From Desulfosediminicola flagellatus (GTDB lineage Bacteria > Desulfobacterota > Desulfobulbia > Desulfobulbales > Desulfocapsaceae), in the NCBI RefSeq assembly GCF_005116655.2, contig NZ_CP050698.1, positions 5,660,501 through 5,724,500 on the forward strand: 64,000 nt of DNA, written 5' to 3'. This document shows positions 37,092-46,380 of the stretch, in pieces. Below the pieces are notes generated by a model. The model searched no databases. It saw nothing but the letters and a program-made list of their open reading frames with translations, and was not told where the DNA came from. Every line of letters begins with the position of its first letter. The stretch's first letter is position 1. Position numbers and translations under genes: made by a program.

Positions 37092-37651
37092 TGCAGCTGC
37101 TCCTTCTCGCCTGAACTCTGTAGAAGAGTTTGTGTATTATCCTGAGCTATAGAGCCGCAGATATCAAAAAACCTGTAGACAGGCGCTTTAAAACGAAAGG
37201 AATCGCCTTTTCTTTCAACAAAACCGAATTTTTCAAGATTGGTTAGTACACCGACCAGATCGTTGCTGGTCTCAACACCGCCTTCCTTCATATAATTCTG
37301 ATACCGTTCGCTATTAAAATGAGGGAGCTCATCTATTACAAAATTCTTTGTTAATATGCTCTCTTCAACCGATTCTCCCTGGCCTTCAAGATGTTCCATG
37401 AGAATGAACATAAAAAGCGACATTTTCTCGCTCAACACACTCAGACTCTTCCCACCATGGAAATAGTAAAACTCGCGGGAGTGTACCTCCAGTTGAAAAC
37501 CGAGATTTTTAAAGAGTTCTGCATACGACTTTGGATCTTCCTGCAAGGCAAAGTAGATGTTGCCATCTTCGATGCATATATGTCTTCCGCGGCACAGCAG
37601 TTGAAAAATCTCTGCTAAATGCGGCAGGGCAAATGGACTATTTTCACTCAT
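37088..37651 (-). CDS. jetB: Wadjet protein JetB, MukE/kite-like subunit (DUF4194-like)
   Basis: A 187-residue mostly helical protein with two winged-helix-like parts, the size and position of the kite subunit (MukE analogue) that bridges the kleisin and the SMC heads. It overlaps jetA and jetC by 4 bp each (ATGA), indicating translational coupling. Sequence alone gives only a modest family match; the operon position makes the call strong. Confidence 0.85.
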   Translation of the reverse strand: MSENSPFALPHLAEIFQLLCRGRHICIEDGNIYFALQEDPKSYAELFKNLGFQLEVHSREFYYFHGGKSLSVLSEKMSLFMFILMEHLEGQGESVEESILTKNFVIDELPHFNSERYQNYMKEGGVETSNDLVGVLTNLEKFGFVERKGDSFRFKAPVYRFFDICGSIAQDNTQTLLQSSGEKEQLQ

Positions 37652-38874
37652 ATTTTTTGTACTTCTGCAATAGCTAAGGGGTGCGCGACCACATTGACAC
37701 CATCAAAATGATAGGTGTTTTGCTGACTACTGAACTCACTGACATAGCGAACAGATCGCATAATTCTGCCATAAACACGCAGGAGGTCGCCAAGTTCTAC
37801 ATCGGGATAGTGCTCAAATAGCCAGCCGAGAATGTCTTCGACAGGTAGCTGATCTGCCAGCTGTTCGGCAACATCGTTAAAATCTATATAGCCATGGCTT
37901 GAATCACCCGCGTTTTGCGACAACGCCGGAGCCTGCTCGGGCTGGTAGCCTTTCAGACCATGGAGATAGGTCTCCATGCTGGTGTTGGTGAAAAGGCCTT
38001 CAAGTAGCCTGCCACCCGGCAGAGCCAACACTTCATTTAATTCCAGGCTACCAAGGCCATGTTTATCAATTCTCTCAAGGGCCATGGAGGCACCGCGTGC
38101 TAAAATGCTGTCCCGCTCCAGGACACGGTACAACGGCTCGACCTCCTGAATCGATTCGTGGAAATCGGTGAGCACATCTCGCCGCAGCCTGACAAGTCGT
38201 ATGGAGGTCCGTGAGATCTGGTCATGGACAACGCCGTTATTCAGATACTCTTTGCTACCTGATTTCAAGAGTATTTCCAGGCCATCCAGACAACTGTCCA
38301 TAGACTTATTTACATCAATCAGATCCTGCAGTGGCTTTAAGTATTCCTGCCATATATATAAAATTTTTCCAAAACGTTCACGCACTGTACGGCGTTCACG
38401 ATTGGCTTTAAGCGCCATAACTTCATTGATGATTGCCTGCCGGTTCGCCCTCGAATCCTGGCGGACCCGCTCCATAATATCAGTAATCTCGGTAAGCGAC
38501 CGTTCGATCCTACCAAGCTTTCCTTTGCGCAGAGCGTTATCGAGATTGTCATGCTGGAGGTCAAGCTCATCAAGATATGCCTGGATTACCTTGGCTGATG
38601 TATAACGCTGCTCCTGTAATAAAAAGCGGAAGAGCACAGCTATCGGTCTGGTCATCTCGTAGATTGCCGTCGCATCAGGAAGCGGCTCGAGAATCTTCAG
38701 ATCGAGCAGCTGGTTATAGGTATACTCGGGCGAAGGATTCGGGTCTGACCTATGCAACCGGATCAACTCGAAAAGCTCAGCTTCATTCACACCATTTTCG
38801 CGGCGGTATATGTCATGCAGCAACGAGTAATTTCGCGCTGCAAAGTTAAGAAATGCCTGAGGCTGAATTGCCAT
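37648..38874 (-). CDS. jetA: Wadjet protein JetA, MukF/kleisin-like subunit
   Basis: A 408-residue protein, first gene of the Wadjet operon. The N-terminal winged-helix part (NGVNEAELFELIRLHRSDPNP) is followed by long helices (DALRKGKLGRIERSLTEITD-type) and a C-terminal wHTH (DILGWLFEHYPDVELGDLLR), the layout of a kleisin subunit like MukF. GTGGAG precedes the ATG. A 9-bp inverted repeat lies about 145 bp upstream. Wadjet protects cells from plasmid transformation; the subtype (I or II) cannot be fixed by eye. Confidence 0.85.
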   Translation of the reverse strand: MAIQPQAFLNFAARNYSLLHDIYRRENGVNEAELFELIRLHRSDPNPSPEYTYNQLLDLKILEPLPDATAIYEMTRPIAVLFRFLLQEQRYTSAKVIQAYLDELDLQHDNLDNALRKGKLGRIERSLTEITDIMERVRQDSRANRQAIINEVMALKANRERRTVRERFGKILYIWQEYLKPLQDLIDVNKSMDSCLDGLEILLKSGSKEYLNNGVVHDQISRTSIRLVRLRRDVLTDFHESIQEVEPLYRVLERDSILARGASMALERIDKHGLGSLELNEVLALPGGRLLEGLFTNTSMETYLHGLKGYQPEQAPALSQNAGDSSHGYIDFNDVAEQLADQLPVEDILGWLFEHYPDVELGDLLRVYGRIMRSVRYVSEFSSQQNTYHFDGVNVVAHPLAIAEVQKI

Positions 38875-39334
38875 TGTACTCCACGTGTGCGATGGTAAAC
38901 ATCATCATCAAAATCAATTATCACTAATAAGACTACACCTTCAGCCCTTTCACTACTCAAAAATTCGAGCTGATGCACGTAGAGAATTACTTCAGGGAGA
39001 GTCACGGATGCATTTCCCATGAACATTCTGTCAGCGTTATGAGGGCAATGTGTTCATGGTGTTGTTCAGCAAATTATCGTATCTTTACTACGTTACACTG
39101 TTGCCATCAGTGGACCGTCCAGGCACCATAATTTTCTTTATCATTTTTCATTATTGATAAAAATGTAGCACATTCCGGCTCACTGCCAGCCAATCAACGA
39201 TCGATGGGAAATATAGAAGTTCCCCATGCCGCCATAAACACCAAACGGCACAAGGAGGAGAGAATGTTGAACTTTCAGATGAAAACCCACTGAAAGAATA
39301 ACATTGTCAGAAAGGGGTAAGACCTACGCGTCCA
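38875..39334. other. Promoter region of the Wadjet operon
   Basis: 460 bp without a supported gene. It contains the 39017-39059 inverted repeat and an AT-rich TTTATCA/TGATAAA repeat at 39137-39161, which might end the incoming transcript. A 9-codon frame at 39264 has a strong AAGGAGGAGAGA site but no recognisable product. Confidence 0.5.
39017..39059. repeat. 9-bp inverted repeat upstream of jetA
   Basis: CCATGAACA (39017-39025) and TGTTCATGG (39051-39059) are exact inverted copies separated by 25 bp. It could be an operator or hairpin for the Wadjet operon; this is inference. Confidence 0.4.
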
Positions 39335-40969
39335 TCACTCTTCAACTTCACGCATTTCATCTTCAAAATTCACAATACATCGTTCAGCAGAAAAACAGTG
39401 GGTAGACGCCTCCGTCATGAGATGATTAAACCGCAAGGGATACGGAGGTTCCAACAGAGTCCCCTGAGGCAAATACGGAAATATCTCATCATAGCGACGT
39501 GCCGTGACAGCATTAATCCTGCGGTTGATATGGGAACGATTGAGTTTTTTCAGGCTTTCCAGGCCGGCAGCGGACAACAGATCCCGCACACTCTTGACGG
39601 TAAGCTCATGAAAACCAACGACACGGGGAATTTTATCGTTAACGACCAACCCCTTAACAAGGCGCGGGTTTTGTGTGGTGATTCCGGTCGGACAACGGTT
39701 GCTGTTGCATTCAAGAGCCTGAATACAGCCAAGTGCCAACATCATTCCGCGGGCGGAATTGCACCAGTCTGCACCTAAAGCCAGGTTTTTGACAAGATGA
39801 AACCCGGTAAACATCTTACCGCTCGCAGCTACTTTAACTTTATCTTTCAGGTTAAAACCCATCAGACAATCGACAACAAAAGCAACAGCATCACGAAGCG
39901 GCATACCCACCGAATTCGAGTATTCAAGAGGGGCTGCACCGGTCCCCCCTTCTCCGCCGTCTACTGTGATAAAATCCGGCGTGATGCCTGTCTTGACCAT
40001 TGCCATGCAAAGCGAAACCATTTCACTTTTTCTACCAACACAGAGCTTAAAACCAACAGGCTTACCACCAGAAAGGTCGCGCAGTTTTTTGATGAAATAC
40101 ATCATCTCAAGAGGATTTTGAAAAGCGCTGTGAACTGCCGGGGAGTTCACCTGTGTGTACGGTTCGACACCGCGTATTGCCGCAATCTCTTCACTGTTTT
40201 TATCGGCAGGCAAGATTCCGCCATGCCCTGGCTTAGCTCCCTGAGATAATTTAAGTTCTATCATCTTCACTGCATCCAGAACGGCCTTTTGCTGAAAGAG
40301 TTCTTCTGAAAACCTACCATCATTTGTCCTGCAACCAAAATAGCCTGTACCGATCTGCCAGATGATATCACCACCATTCCGAAGATGATACGGGCTGAGA
40401 CCACCCTCCCCTGTATTATGCGCGAAACCACCACGTTTAGCTGCACCATTTAAAGCCAGGATAGCATTAGTACTCAGCGCTCCGAAGCTCATTGCCGATA
40501 TATTTAAGATACTTGCACTATACGGCTTGGTGCAATCCGGTCCCCCAACCACTACACGCAGATCAGCATCCATTTCCTCCTCGGGAATTGCTGCCAGCGA
40601 GTGGTCCATCCATTCATAGCCGGTTCGGTAGACATCCACTTTGGTGCCGAACGGATTGCTATCCATCACCCGTTTAGCCCGACGATAGACAATAGAGCGA
40701 AACATCCGGTTAACCGGGGTACCATCAATATCTGATTCGACAAAGTATTGCTGAAACGGAGGACGAAGTATCTCTATAAGCTGGCGCCCCCTTCCGAGTA
40801 TCGGGAAATTTCTCCAGATCGTGTGCCTGGTCTGAATCATGTCATAAATACCGACAGCAATGATCGCACCGAGCGGCAGAAGAAGCCAGAAAAAGGGCTG
40901 CCATAGAAATCCTAAAACAGAGGTGAAAACTACACAGATACACGAAAAAATGATAAATTCCAGACGCAT
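39335..40969 (-). CDS. Membrane-anchored FMN-binding glutamate synthase family protein
   Basis: A 544-residue protein. Two N-terminal hydrophobic segments (FIIFSCICVVFTSVLGFLW and FFWLLLPLGAIIAVGIY) anchor a glutamate synthase domain 2-like TIM barrel: ILNISAMSFGALSTNAILAL, GGLSPYHLRNGGDIIWQIGTG, ITVDGGEGGTGAAPLEYSN and CNSNRCPTGITTQNP. It belongs to the COG0069 membrane subgroup, distinct from the soluble paralogue at 25550. The electron donor and substrate are unknown. ATG at 40969 is chosen over a GTG six bases upstream. Confidence 0.87.
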   Translation of the reverse strand: MRLEFIIFSCICVVFTSVLGFLWQPFFWLLLPLGAIIAVGIYDMIQTRHTIWRNFPILGRGRQLIEILRPPFQQYFVESDIDGTPVNRMFRSIVYRRAKRVMDSNPFGTKVDVYRTGYEWMDHSLAAIPEEEMDADLRVVVGGPDCTKPYSASILNISAMSFGALSTNAILALNGAAKRGGFAHNTGEGGLSPYHLRNGGDIIWQIGTGYFGCRTNDGRFSEELFQQKAVLDAVKMIELKLSQGAKPGHGGILPADKNSEEIAAIRGVEPYTQVNSPAVHSAFQNPLEMMYFIKKLRDLSGGKPVGFKLCVGRKSEMVSLCMAMVKTGITPDFITVDGGEGGTGAAPLEYSNSVGMPLRDAVAFVVDCLMGFNLKDKVKVAASGKMFTGFHLVKNLALGADWCNSARGMMLALGCIQALECNSNRCPTGITTQNPRLVKGLVVNDKIPRVVGFHELTVKSVRDLLSAAGLESLKKLNRSHINRRINAVTARRYDEIFPYLPQGTLLEPPYPLRFNHLMTEASTHCFSAERCIVNFEDEMREVEE

Positions 40970-41065
40970 TAGCACACCACAGTTCTTAGTATTTTTAGGG
41001 AAACTACAAGAATAGAAAATACACTGCGCCCCAAACCGGCACTACTCGAAGTGAGGCTTTTCATC

Positions 41066-41109
41066 GGCATACCTGTATATTTGCAATGAGACAGTATTAC
41101 AGGCATGCC
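41066..41109. repeat. Hairpin between DUF2780 gene and glutamate-synthase-like gene
   Basis: GGCATACCTGT pairs with ACAGGCATGCC (one G-T pair) around 22 nt. It may be a transcript end for the DUF2780 gene or a structured leader of the next gene; no T run is present. Confidence 0.4.
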
Positions 41110-41138
41110 GTGGATCTGCTGCAACAACTACCGCATTG

Positions 41139-41522
41139 TTATGTCAACACTTTTTCAAGAAGTTGCTTTGCAGAATCACCGCCTTTTTCCTGAACAAACG
41201 ACAAAACAATCGGTACAAATTTACTGGCCATTCCAGCCTCCAGATCAAGATTTTTAAATCCACCGGCCAGGCTTGAGAGATTTCCGAGTTTCCCTCCCAA
41301 TCCCATTGAAGCGGCGAGACTACTGAGTGCACTCATTAATCCGGCGGACTCCCCGAGTGCCCCGGAAATCATTGAATCGATACCCGGTACCAGTTCTGCG
41401 ATCTGGCCAAACTCACCTGCGTCGAGTTTGTCTTTAGCCAATTTAAAGATTAACCCTGCTCCTCCGCGGGCCTGTTTATCAGAGATACCTAATTGACTCG
41501 TCAGCATTTCAAGAAGTTCCAT
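41139..41522 (-). CDS. DUF2780 (VcgC/VcgE-like) protein
   Basis: A 127-residue protein starting MELLEMLTSQLGISDKQARG; AGGAGGAAAGACAA precedes this ATG. The pattern of glycine- and alanine-rich helices (ALSSLAASMGLGGKLGNLSS, MASKFVPIVLSFVQEKGG) is characteristic of DUF2780. No function is established; there is no signal peptide. It stands alone on its strand with its own hairpin downstream. Confidence 0.8.
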   Translation of the reverse strand: MELLEMLTSQLGISDKQARGGAGLIFKLAKDKLDAGEFGQIAELVPGIDSMISGALGESAGLMSALSSLAASMGLGGKLGNLSSLAGGFKNLDLEAGMASKFVPIVLSFVQEKGGDSAKQLLEKVLT

Positions 41523-42046
41523 TTGTCTTTCCTCCTGCAATGTATGCCGACACATCGTACGGTCAGCTATGCTATATTTCCCTGCAGCCCACCATTAAGC
41601 TTCAGGATGTCACCTAAAAAACAGTGCTACAACGTATAGCTGATGGATAAAATGGATGAACTACGACAGCAACACACTCCATTATATTGACAGGATATAG
41701 CAGGAATTCCATACAAGCAAGGATGTGTGCATAGGAGATTAAAGACGAGACAGACCCGTTTGAACTGTAGAAAATGAAATCTGATCTGACACTTCACAAA
41801 AGTGACTTTTGACCATACCTGACAAACCGCCCAAACAATCTACGACTAAAGATAAACAGGAAAAATCTAAATCTGAAGCGTGGGTATACTATTCAAATCT
41901 TTGAGATGGCAATATTAAACGCCACAACGCACGTTGCGGGAATGTGTCCTAGTGAATTTGTCTTGCTGGACGGTTTCTTTAATTATGATTGATCACTATT
42001 GGGGGGGATGATTCCAGGAGTTTAGTAGCTGTTTCGGTTCGAAGCG
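41523..42046. other. Intergenic, no gene seen
   Basis: About 520 bp of AT-rich sequence. A CAAAAGT-G-ACTTTTG symmetric element lies near 41797-41811, a possible operator. A run of seven G occurs near 42002. No coding frame is supported. Confidence 0.5.
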
Positions 42047-42751
42047 TTACTCACCAATATCCAGCTCCTTCATCAATTTACGCATATAAAGAACTTTATT
42101 CGTAAAAATCCCGTTTATTTTGTATTGAAGCGCTTTTTTGAGATCCTTTTTAGTATTAACAGTATACGGATTTATCTTTTTTCGTAACGAACGAGCGATT
42201 TTCACTGTTTCATCGTTAAGGAAATCAATATTGGGATGAATATAATTAACATTTGTTTCAATAAGACGAGCTCTTAGATCTTCCGGTTGTTCGTCTATAA
42301 GAAGTGCTGTTTTTAATTTTGGTCTGTAATCCGCTAATACAAGAAGAGGAAGGTAAAAAAACGATGAAATGATAATCTGCGATGACATTTCATAGTGTTC
42401 GATCATGTCAACTATTTCTCTTTCAAGGTGTTTTTCTTTAAGCTCAATGTTGAGCATAATATTTGTATCTTTTGCTAGAAGAAGAACTTCTTCCAGGAGG
42501 GGAATTCTTTCACCCTTAGAGCCCACTCTGACATTTCTTACTTTTGTGAAGTTAGCATGCTTGAGTGAAACATTTTGCCCGGTTGTTCGTTCAAGATTGT
42601 CATCGTGAACTACAAAGAGATGTTTTTTCTTTCCTTTCCGCACATCAAATTCAATCCAGTCAGCCTTTTCACGGATTGCCCTTTTAAAGGATACAATAGT
42701 ATTCTCTGCTTCTTTTACGGGTGACCCCCGGTGGGCAAATAGTTTAATCAT
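42047..42751 (-). CDS. Glycerophosphodiester phosphodiesterase family protein
   Basis: A 234-residue GDPD TIM barrel. FAHRGSPVKEAENT gives the catalytic His-Arg pair, DWIEFDVR the acidic metal ligands, LFVVHDDNLERTTG the second catalytic His, and NIELKEKH the third acidic ligand. It hydrolyses glycerophosphodiesters to glycerol-3-phosphate and an alcohol. There is no signal peptide, so it is cytoplasmic. The ATG has only a weak ribosome-binding site. Lysine content is higher than in neighbouring proteins. Confidence 0.87.
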   Translation of the reverse strand: MIKLFAHRGSPVKEAENTIVSFKRAIREKADWIEFDVRKGKKKHLFVVHDDNLERTTGQNVSLKHANFTKVRNVRVGSKGERIPLLEEVLLLAKDTNIMLNIELKEKHLEREIVDMIEHYEMSSQIIISSFFYLPLLVLADYRPKLKTALLIDEQPEDLRARLIETNVNYIHPNIDFLNDETVKIARSLRKKINPYTVNTKKDLKKALQYKINGIFTNKVLYMRKLMKELDIGE

Positions 42752-43197
42752 TGTAAACTCTATAAATTATCAAAGTTGTTTGAAACTATAATTGAAAATA
42801 CTAAAAAATTTAGGCAGCTGACAGTAAAATAGAAGAGATTATAATTAGAATATTCATAAGGTAAAGAAATAAAATTGGCAAATATTTCGTAACTGTCTCA
42901 GGGGCTGTAGAAGAATAATGGAAAGATACTGTTGTTAATTTCAGATTGAGCGCTATCTCTTCTAAACGCAGAACATAACCTCTCTAATCCAACAGTCTAT
43001 CAGTCAAGTGTGTCGTACGCTGTAGCCTTTGAGGAGGGAGCCATGGACCTGAGAATGGTCGAGCGCTATCAAACAGAAATACTACCGCAACTCAGGGTGT
43101 TTCCTCTTTATCTTTAGATAAGAATTTTCAAGGAAACTATCAGATATTATACTACCTTTTTACTTGGAATTCTCTGGTCTGATCTAGGTTTCTGCAT
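42752..43197. other. Intergenic region with a possible micro-ORF
   Basis: About 445 bp, AT-rich. A 24-codon frame (43043-43117, plus strand) follows GAGGAGGGAGCC and might be a micro-peptide or remnant, but nothing else supports it. Confidence 0.3.
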
Positions 43198-44790
43198 TTA
43201 CACTGCCCCCTCTGCTCGTGCCGATATATGCTTTGCCACAGCCCGGATTGCATCGGCAGCCGAGCTGGTTATGCCGCCCGTATAGCCGGAACCTTCACCC
43301 AGCGGATAGAGATTTTCTATATTCTCTGATTCATAGTGATCATTGCGTGCTATCTTTACAGGAGATGAGGTGCGGGTTTCAACGCCAAGTAATATTGCCT
43401 GATCTGAAATAAAGAGCGGGACTTCCTGCTTCCATTTAGTAAATGCCACCTGCAGCTCGTCGGAAACAAATTTTGGCACAATATCTTTCATGTCAGCCTG
43501 AACCAGCCCCATCTGAAACGAACTCTCGTGTAAACCTGCCTCTGTAGCCTCGCCTAAAAAGCTCATAAGATTCTGGGCAGGGGCTTTCCAGTCGCGCCCG
43601 CCACTAATAAAAGCCTTTCGCTCAATCTCCTTCTGGAACTCAAGACCAGCTAACGGATCTGCTGATGGATAGTCGTGGGTATGGCAGCTTACAACCATTG
43701 CGGCATTCGAATATGGCAATGATCGTTGTGAATAACTCATGCCGTTTACAACCAGCAGCCCGTCTTCTGATGAAGCGTTTACCACCTCGCCTCCCGGACA
43801 CATGCAGAAGGTATAGACACCTCGTTTAATTTCACGGTTGGTGTGATTTAACGAATATGTGGCCGCGCCTAATCCCGGATAGTTGTGATATTTATGACCA
43901 TACCGCATGAGATCAATGGTCTCGGTGGGATGTTCTATCCGTACACCGACAGCTATAGGTTTCTGCTCGAGTGCCACACCTTTTTTATGCAACATTTCAT
44001 ATGTATCACGTGCTGAATGACCTGAAGCGAGGTAAATGCGTGTAGAAAGATATTCCTGCTCACCATTAATCACAACACCATGCGCTTTCCCGTTTGTGAT
44101 AAGAATATCTGTCATTTTTGAGCTGTAATGGATTTCCCCACCACGCTCAAGAATGTAATTTCGTATATTGCGCACAATTACGCACAGCACATCAGTCCCT
44201 AGATGGGGCTTGGCGATATAGCCGATCTCTTTTGGTGCCCCGAATTTGATAAAGGTATCGAGAACCCGGCTAACAAAGGTCGTATTATTATTTCTTCTTG
44301 AGAAAAGCTTCCCATCCGAATAGGACCCCGCACCACCTTCACCGAACTGGATATTTGATTCTGTATTCAGCTTTCGCTTTCGAATAAACTCCTGAACATC
44401 TACATGGCGCTCCTCAATTTTTTTGCCGCGCTCAAAGATGATCGGTTTGATGCCATGTTCAATAAGCTCAAGCGCAGCAAACATTCCGGCAGGGCCAAAT
44501 CCGATAATGATCGGTCTATCCCCTGCCGCAGCTTTTTTTCTCTCAACAATTGACGGTTCAATATATTCAGGAAACTTTTTTCTATTCTGATAGCTGGCAG
44601 GGACACGGACAACAACTGAGAGTTTATAATAGAACTGCTCGAAATTGCGCATGTCGAGAGCTTTACTCAACATTTTTTTAATCGAGATCTGCTCTTCACC
44701 TATCTTCAGCTCCGCCGAAGCAGCTTTATGGTATTCTGCCATCCCGTCATTTTCGATGGGGATACGCAAATTATTCAGTATTAAATCCAA
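43198..44790 (-). CDS. NAD(P)/FAD-dependent oxidoreductase (COG2509)
   Basis: A 530-residue flavoprotein of the uncharacterised COG2509 family. The FAD dinucleotide fold IIIGFGPAGMFAALELIEHG comes after a 90-residue N-terminal domain; FGEGGAGSYSDGKLFSR and the C-terminal LYPLGEGSGYTGGITSSAAD are family hallmarks. The start is a TTG: GAGGAAC lies 6 bp upstream and no ATG fits. The reaction is unknown. It is monocistronic. Confidence 0.85.
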   Translation of the reverse strand: MDLILNNLRIPIENDGMAEYHKAASAELKIGEEQISIKKMLSKALDMRNFEQFYYKLSVVVRVPASYQNRKKFPEYIEPSIVERKKAAAGDRPIIIGFGPAGMFAALELIEHGIKPIIFERGKKIEERHVDVQEFIRKRKLNTESNIQFGEGGAGSYSDGKLFSRRNNNTTFVSRVLDTFIKFGAPKEIGYIAKPHLGTDVLCVIVRNIRNYILERGGEIHYSSKMTDILITNGKAHGVVINGEQEYLSTRIYLASGHSARDTYEMLHKKGVALEQKPIAVGVRIEHPTETIDLMRYGHKYHNYPGLGAATYSLNHTNREIKRGVYTFCMCPGGEVVNASSEDGLLVVNGMSYSQRSLPYSNAAMVVSCHTHDYPSADPLAGLEFQKEIERKAFISGGRDWKAPAQNLMSFLGEATEAGLHESSFQMGLVQADMKDIVPKFVSDELQVAFTKWKQEVPLFISDQAILLGVETRTSSPVKIARNDHYESENIENLYPLGEGSGYTGGITSSAADAIRAVAKHISARAEGAV

Positions 44791-44960
44791 AAAATGTTCC
44801 TCATAACTTTTATGATTACCACCGAAACTCAGCTACGTGAAGTGAGGAGTAACAGCTCAAAGCTACTGACTTCTTCTCAACTAAATGAAATTACTGGAAT
44901 CTAAAATAGAGACCAATTGTCAATCTGCGACGCCTCACACCTCTCACGCTTTTCGCTTCT

Positions 44961-45476
44961 CTACTTTTTCTTTCGTGGCTGAACCTTTTTTCTCTGAGCC
45001 TTCAGCGATTGAGTAAACGAATCCACATTCTGAACTTTCCAGGCAACCGAGTTTGTAGAACCATCTTCTTCCTGAAAATTAATCTGGAGCAAAGGTGATG
45101 GGGCTGAAACATCTAAAAAGACTGTAGGGGTGACAATTCGTTTAATGCGTTTGAGCGGAATACAGAGCTCCATGCGGGGATGCAGTCGCAGAAAATACAA
45201 TTCACTCTGAGCGAGAATAAGAACACCTTTGCCTCTGGTCTGTTTACCTTCAAACGACTCCATTCCCAGATAATGAGCCAGATTATCGTGGCATACTATT
45301 TCTTTGGAATCATATCTTCCGGCTAAAGTTTCGCGACATTCTTTACGAATTTTCCGCATTCGGGTAAAGACTACTGCCAATCCAATTATTAACGCAACGA
45401 CAATAGCTATCCCAACATACAGCGTCAATACACTGCTCGACCAGTCTATCCCAGCTCCTGAAGCTCCAGCACCCAT
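44961..45476 (-). CDS. Single-pass membrane protein with a PH/GRAM-like cytoplasmic domain
   Basis: A 171-residue protein. A short glycine-rich N-terminus precedes one membrane helix (TLYVGIAIVVALIIGLAVVF) and a basic stop-transfer stretch. The cytoplasmic part (GVLILAQSELYFLRLHPRMELCIPLKRIKRIV) has the strand pattern of PH/GRAM-like domains; the end is Lys/Arg-rich. GAGGTGG precedes the ATG. The domain call is by pattern only. Confidence 0.6.
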   Translation of the reverse strand: MGAGASGAGIDWSSSVLTLYVGIAIVVALIIGLAVVFTRMRKIRKECRETLAGRYDSKEIVCHDNLAHYLGMESFEGKQTRGKGVLILAQSELYFLRLHPRMELCIPLKRIKRIVTPTVFLDVSAPSPLLQINFQEEDGSTNSVAWKVQNVDSFTQSLKAQRKKVQPRKKK

Positions 45477-45632
45477 CTATGTCCACCTCGTGTTGTTAAT
45501 TGTGTATCAAGCTGCCCGTATATACTTGGCTTAACAAAATATACGATATCAACGACAACCGATAGATAAAACTCTCTCAACGCCCCTGCCACCATTCGCT
45601 CTGTAAATATGATGTGTTAGTAGGAGATAGAC

Positions 45633-45788
45633 GTGATATCGATGGACTATGACCCAAATTCGTTACGCAAAAGATACGGGGGCCTGGAGAATTACTATAA
45701 TCAGTCCGCTGACGCCATCCTACAGGGCAGGCTGAGTTTGAATGGTAAGCAGATTAAATTCTGCGGGAAGTCTTCGTTCAGAAATTAA
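45633..45788 (+). CDS. Small protein, 51 residues
   Basis: A GTG at 45633 (or ATG at 45642) follows TAGGAGATAGAC at good spacing. The product MISMDYDPNSLRKRYGGLEN continues YYNQSADAILQGRLSLNG and ends KFCGKSSFRN. It is soluble, balanced in composition and low in rare codons, unlike a random frame. I do not recognise it. No similar protein occurs elsewhere in this window. Confidence 0.45.
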   Translation: MISMDYDPNSLRKRYGGLENYYNQSADAILQGRLSLNGKQIKFCGKSSFRN

Positions 45789-45953
45789 CTATTTTGAATC
45801 ATGACGATATTGTATTACTCTCAAACACGAGAATTTCAGAAAGCATTTGTTTGCAATTGAGCATAAACACCACCGAACCTGCAGCAATATTAAGGTTTGG
45901 TGATAATCAGAAACGTACTTGCTACGACTCAATAACACAATAAGGACTCACGA

Positions 45954-46319
45954 ATGGATATTTCTAAAACAATTAAGGAATTGAAGCAACGACCTGAATT
46001 TCGCGATAATGTTGGAATGATACTCATCCACAACGGCGTGGTACGCAACTGGTCAAGAAAAGATCGTGCTGAAGTTGTGGCTCTTGAGGTTACACCTGAT
46101 TTTGACAAGATCGAGGAAATTCGCCAGGAGTATATGCAACACGAAGGTATCTGGGAAATTGTAATCGAAGCGCACTCAGGTACATTTCAGCCGGGAGATG
46201 ACCTCCTTTTTATTGTTGTAGCTGGCGATATCCGGGAAAATATTAAGCCTGTGCTCGCAGATCTGCTCGACAGAATCAAGTCTGAAGCAGTAACCAAGAA
46301 AGAGATCATGGTAGCATAA
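45954..46319 (+). CDS. Divergent MoaE-like molybdopterin synthase subunit
   Basis: A 121-residue protein. VGMILIHNGVVRNWSR, ALEVTPDFDKIEEIRQEY, GTFQPGDDLLFIVVAGDIREN and VTKKEIMVA follow the strand and helix order of MoaE, the large subunit that inserts sulfur into precursor Z. The usual HHRxG and final WKKE motifs are altered (EAHSGT, VTKKE), so it may be a divergent paralogue with changed activity. An AAGGA site precedes the ATG. It is monocistronic with its own terminator, not next to other moa genes. Confidence 0.7.
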   Translation: MDISKTIKELKQRPEFRDNVGMILIHNGVVRNWSRKDRAEVVALEVTPDFDKIEEIRQEYMQHEGIWEIVIEAHSGTFQPGDDLLFIVVAGDIRENIKPVLADLLDRIKSEAVTKKEIMVA

Positions 46320-46350
46320 CAGTTACCTGCAATACATTACCGATATCGGA

Positions 46351-46380
46351 GGCTCCTCAGCAATTTGCTGGGGGGCCTTT
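46351..46380 (+). terminator. Intrinsic terminator after MoaE-like gene
   Basis: A 12-bp stem with GGCTCCTCAGCA and TGCTGGGGGGCC (several G-T pairs) around ATT, then a short T run. Confidence 0.6.

Noticed and set aside
39264..39293. Nine-codon frame with a very strong ribosome-binding site upstream of the Wadjet operon
   Set aside because: Too short to support a product and no conserved feature; may be a chance match or a remnant.
43043..43117. 24-codon frame after GAGGAGGGAG
   Set aside because: Good ribosome-binding site but no recognisable product or support from neighbours; only mentioned under the intergenic entry.
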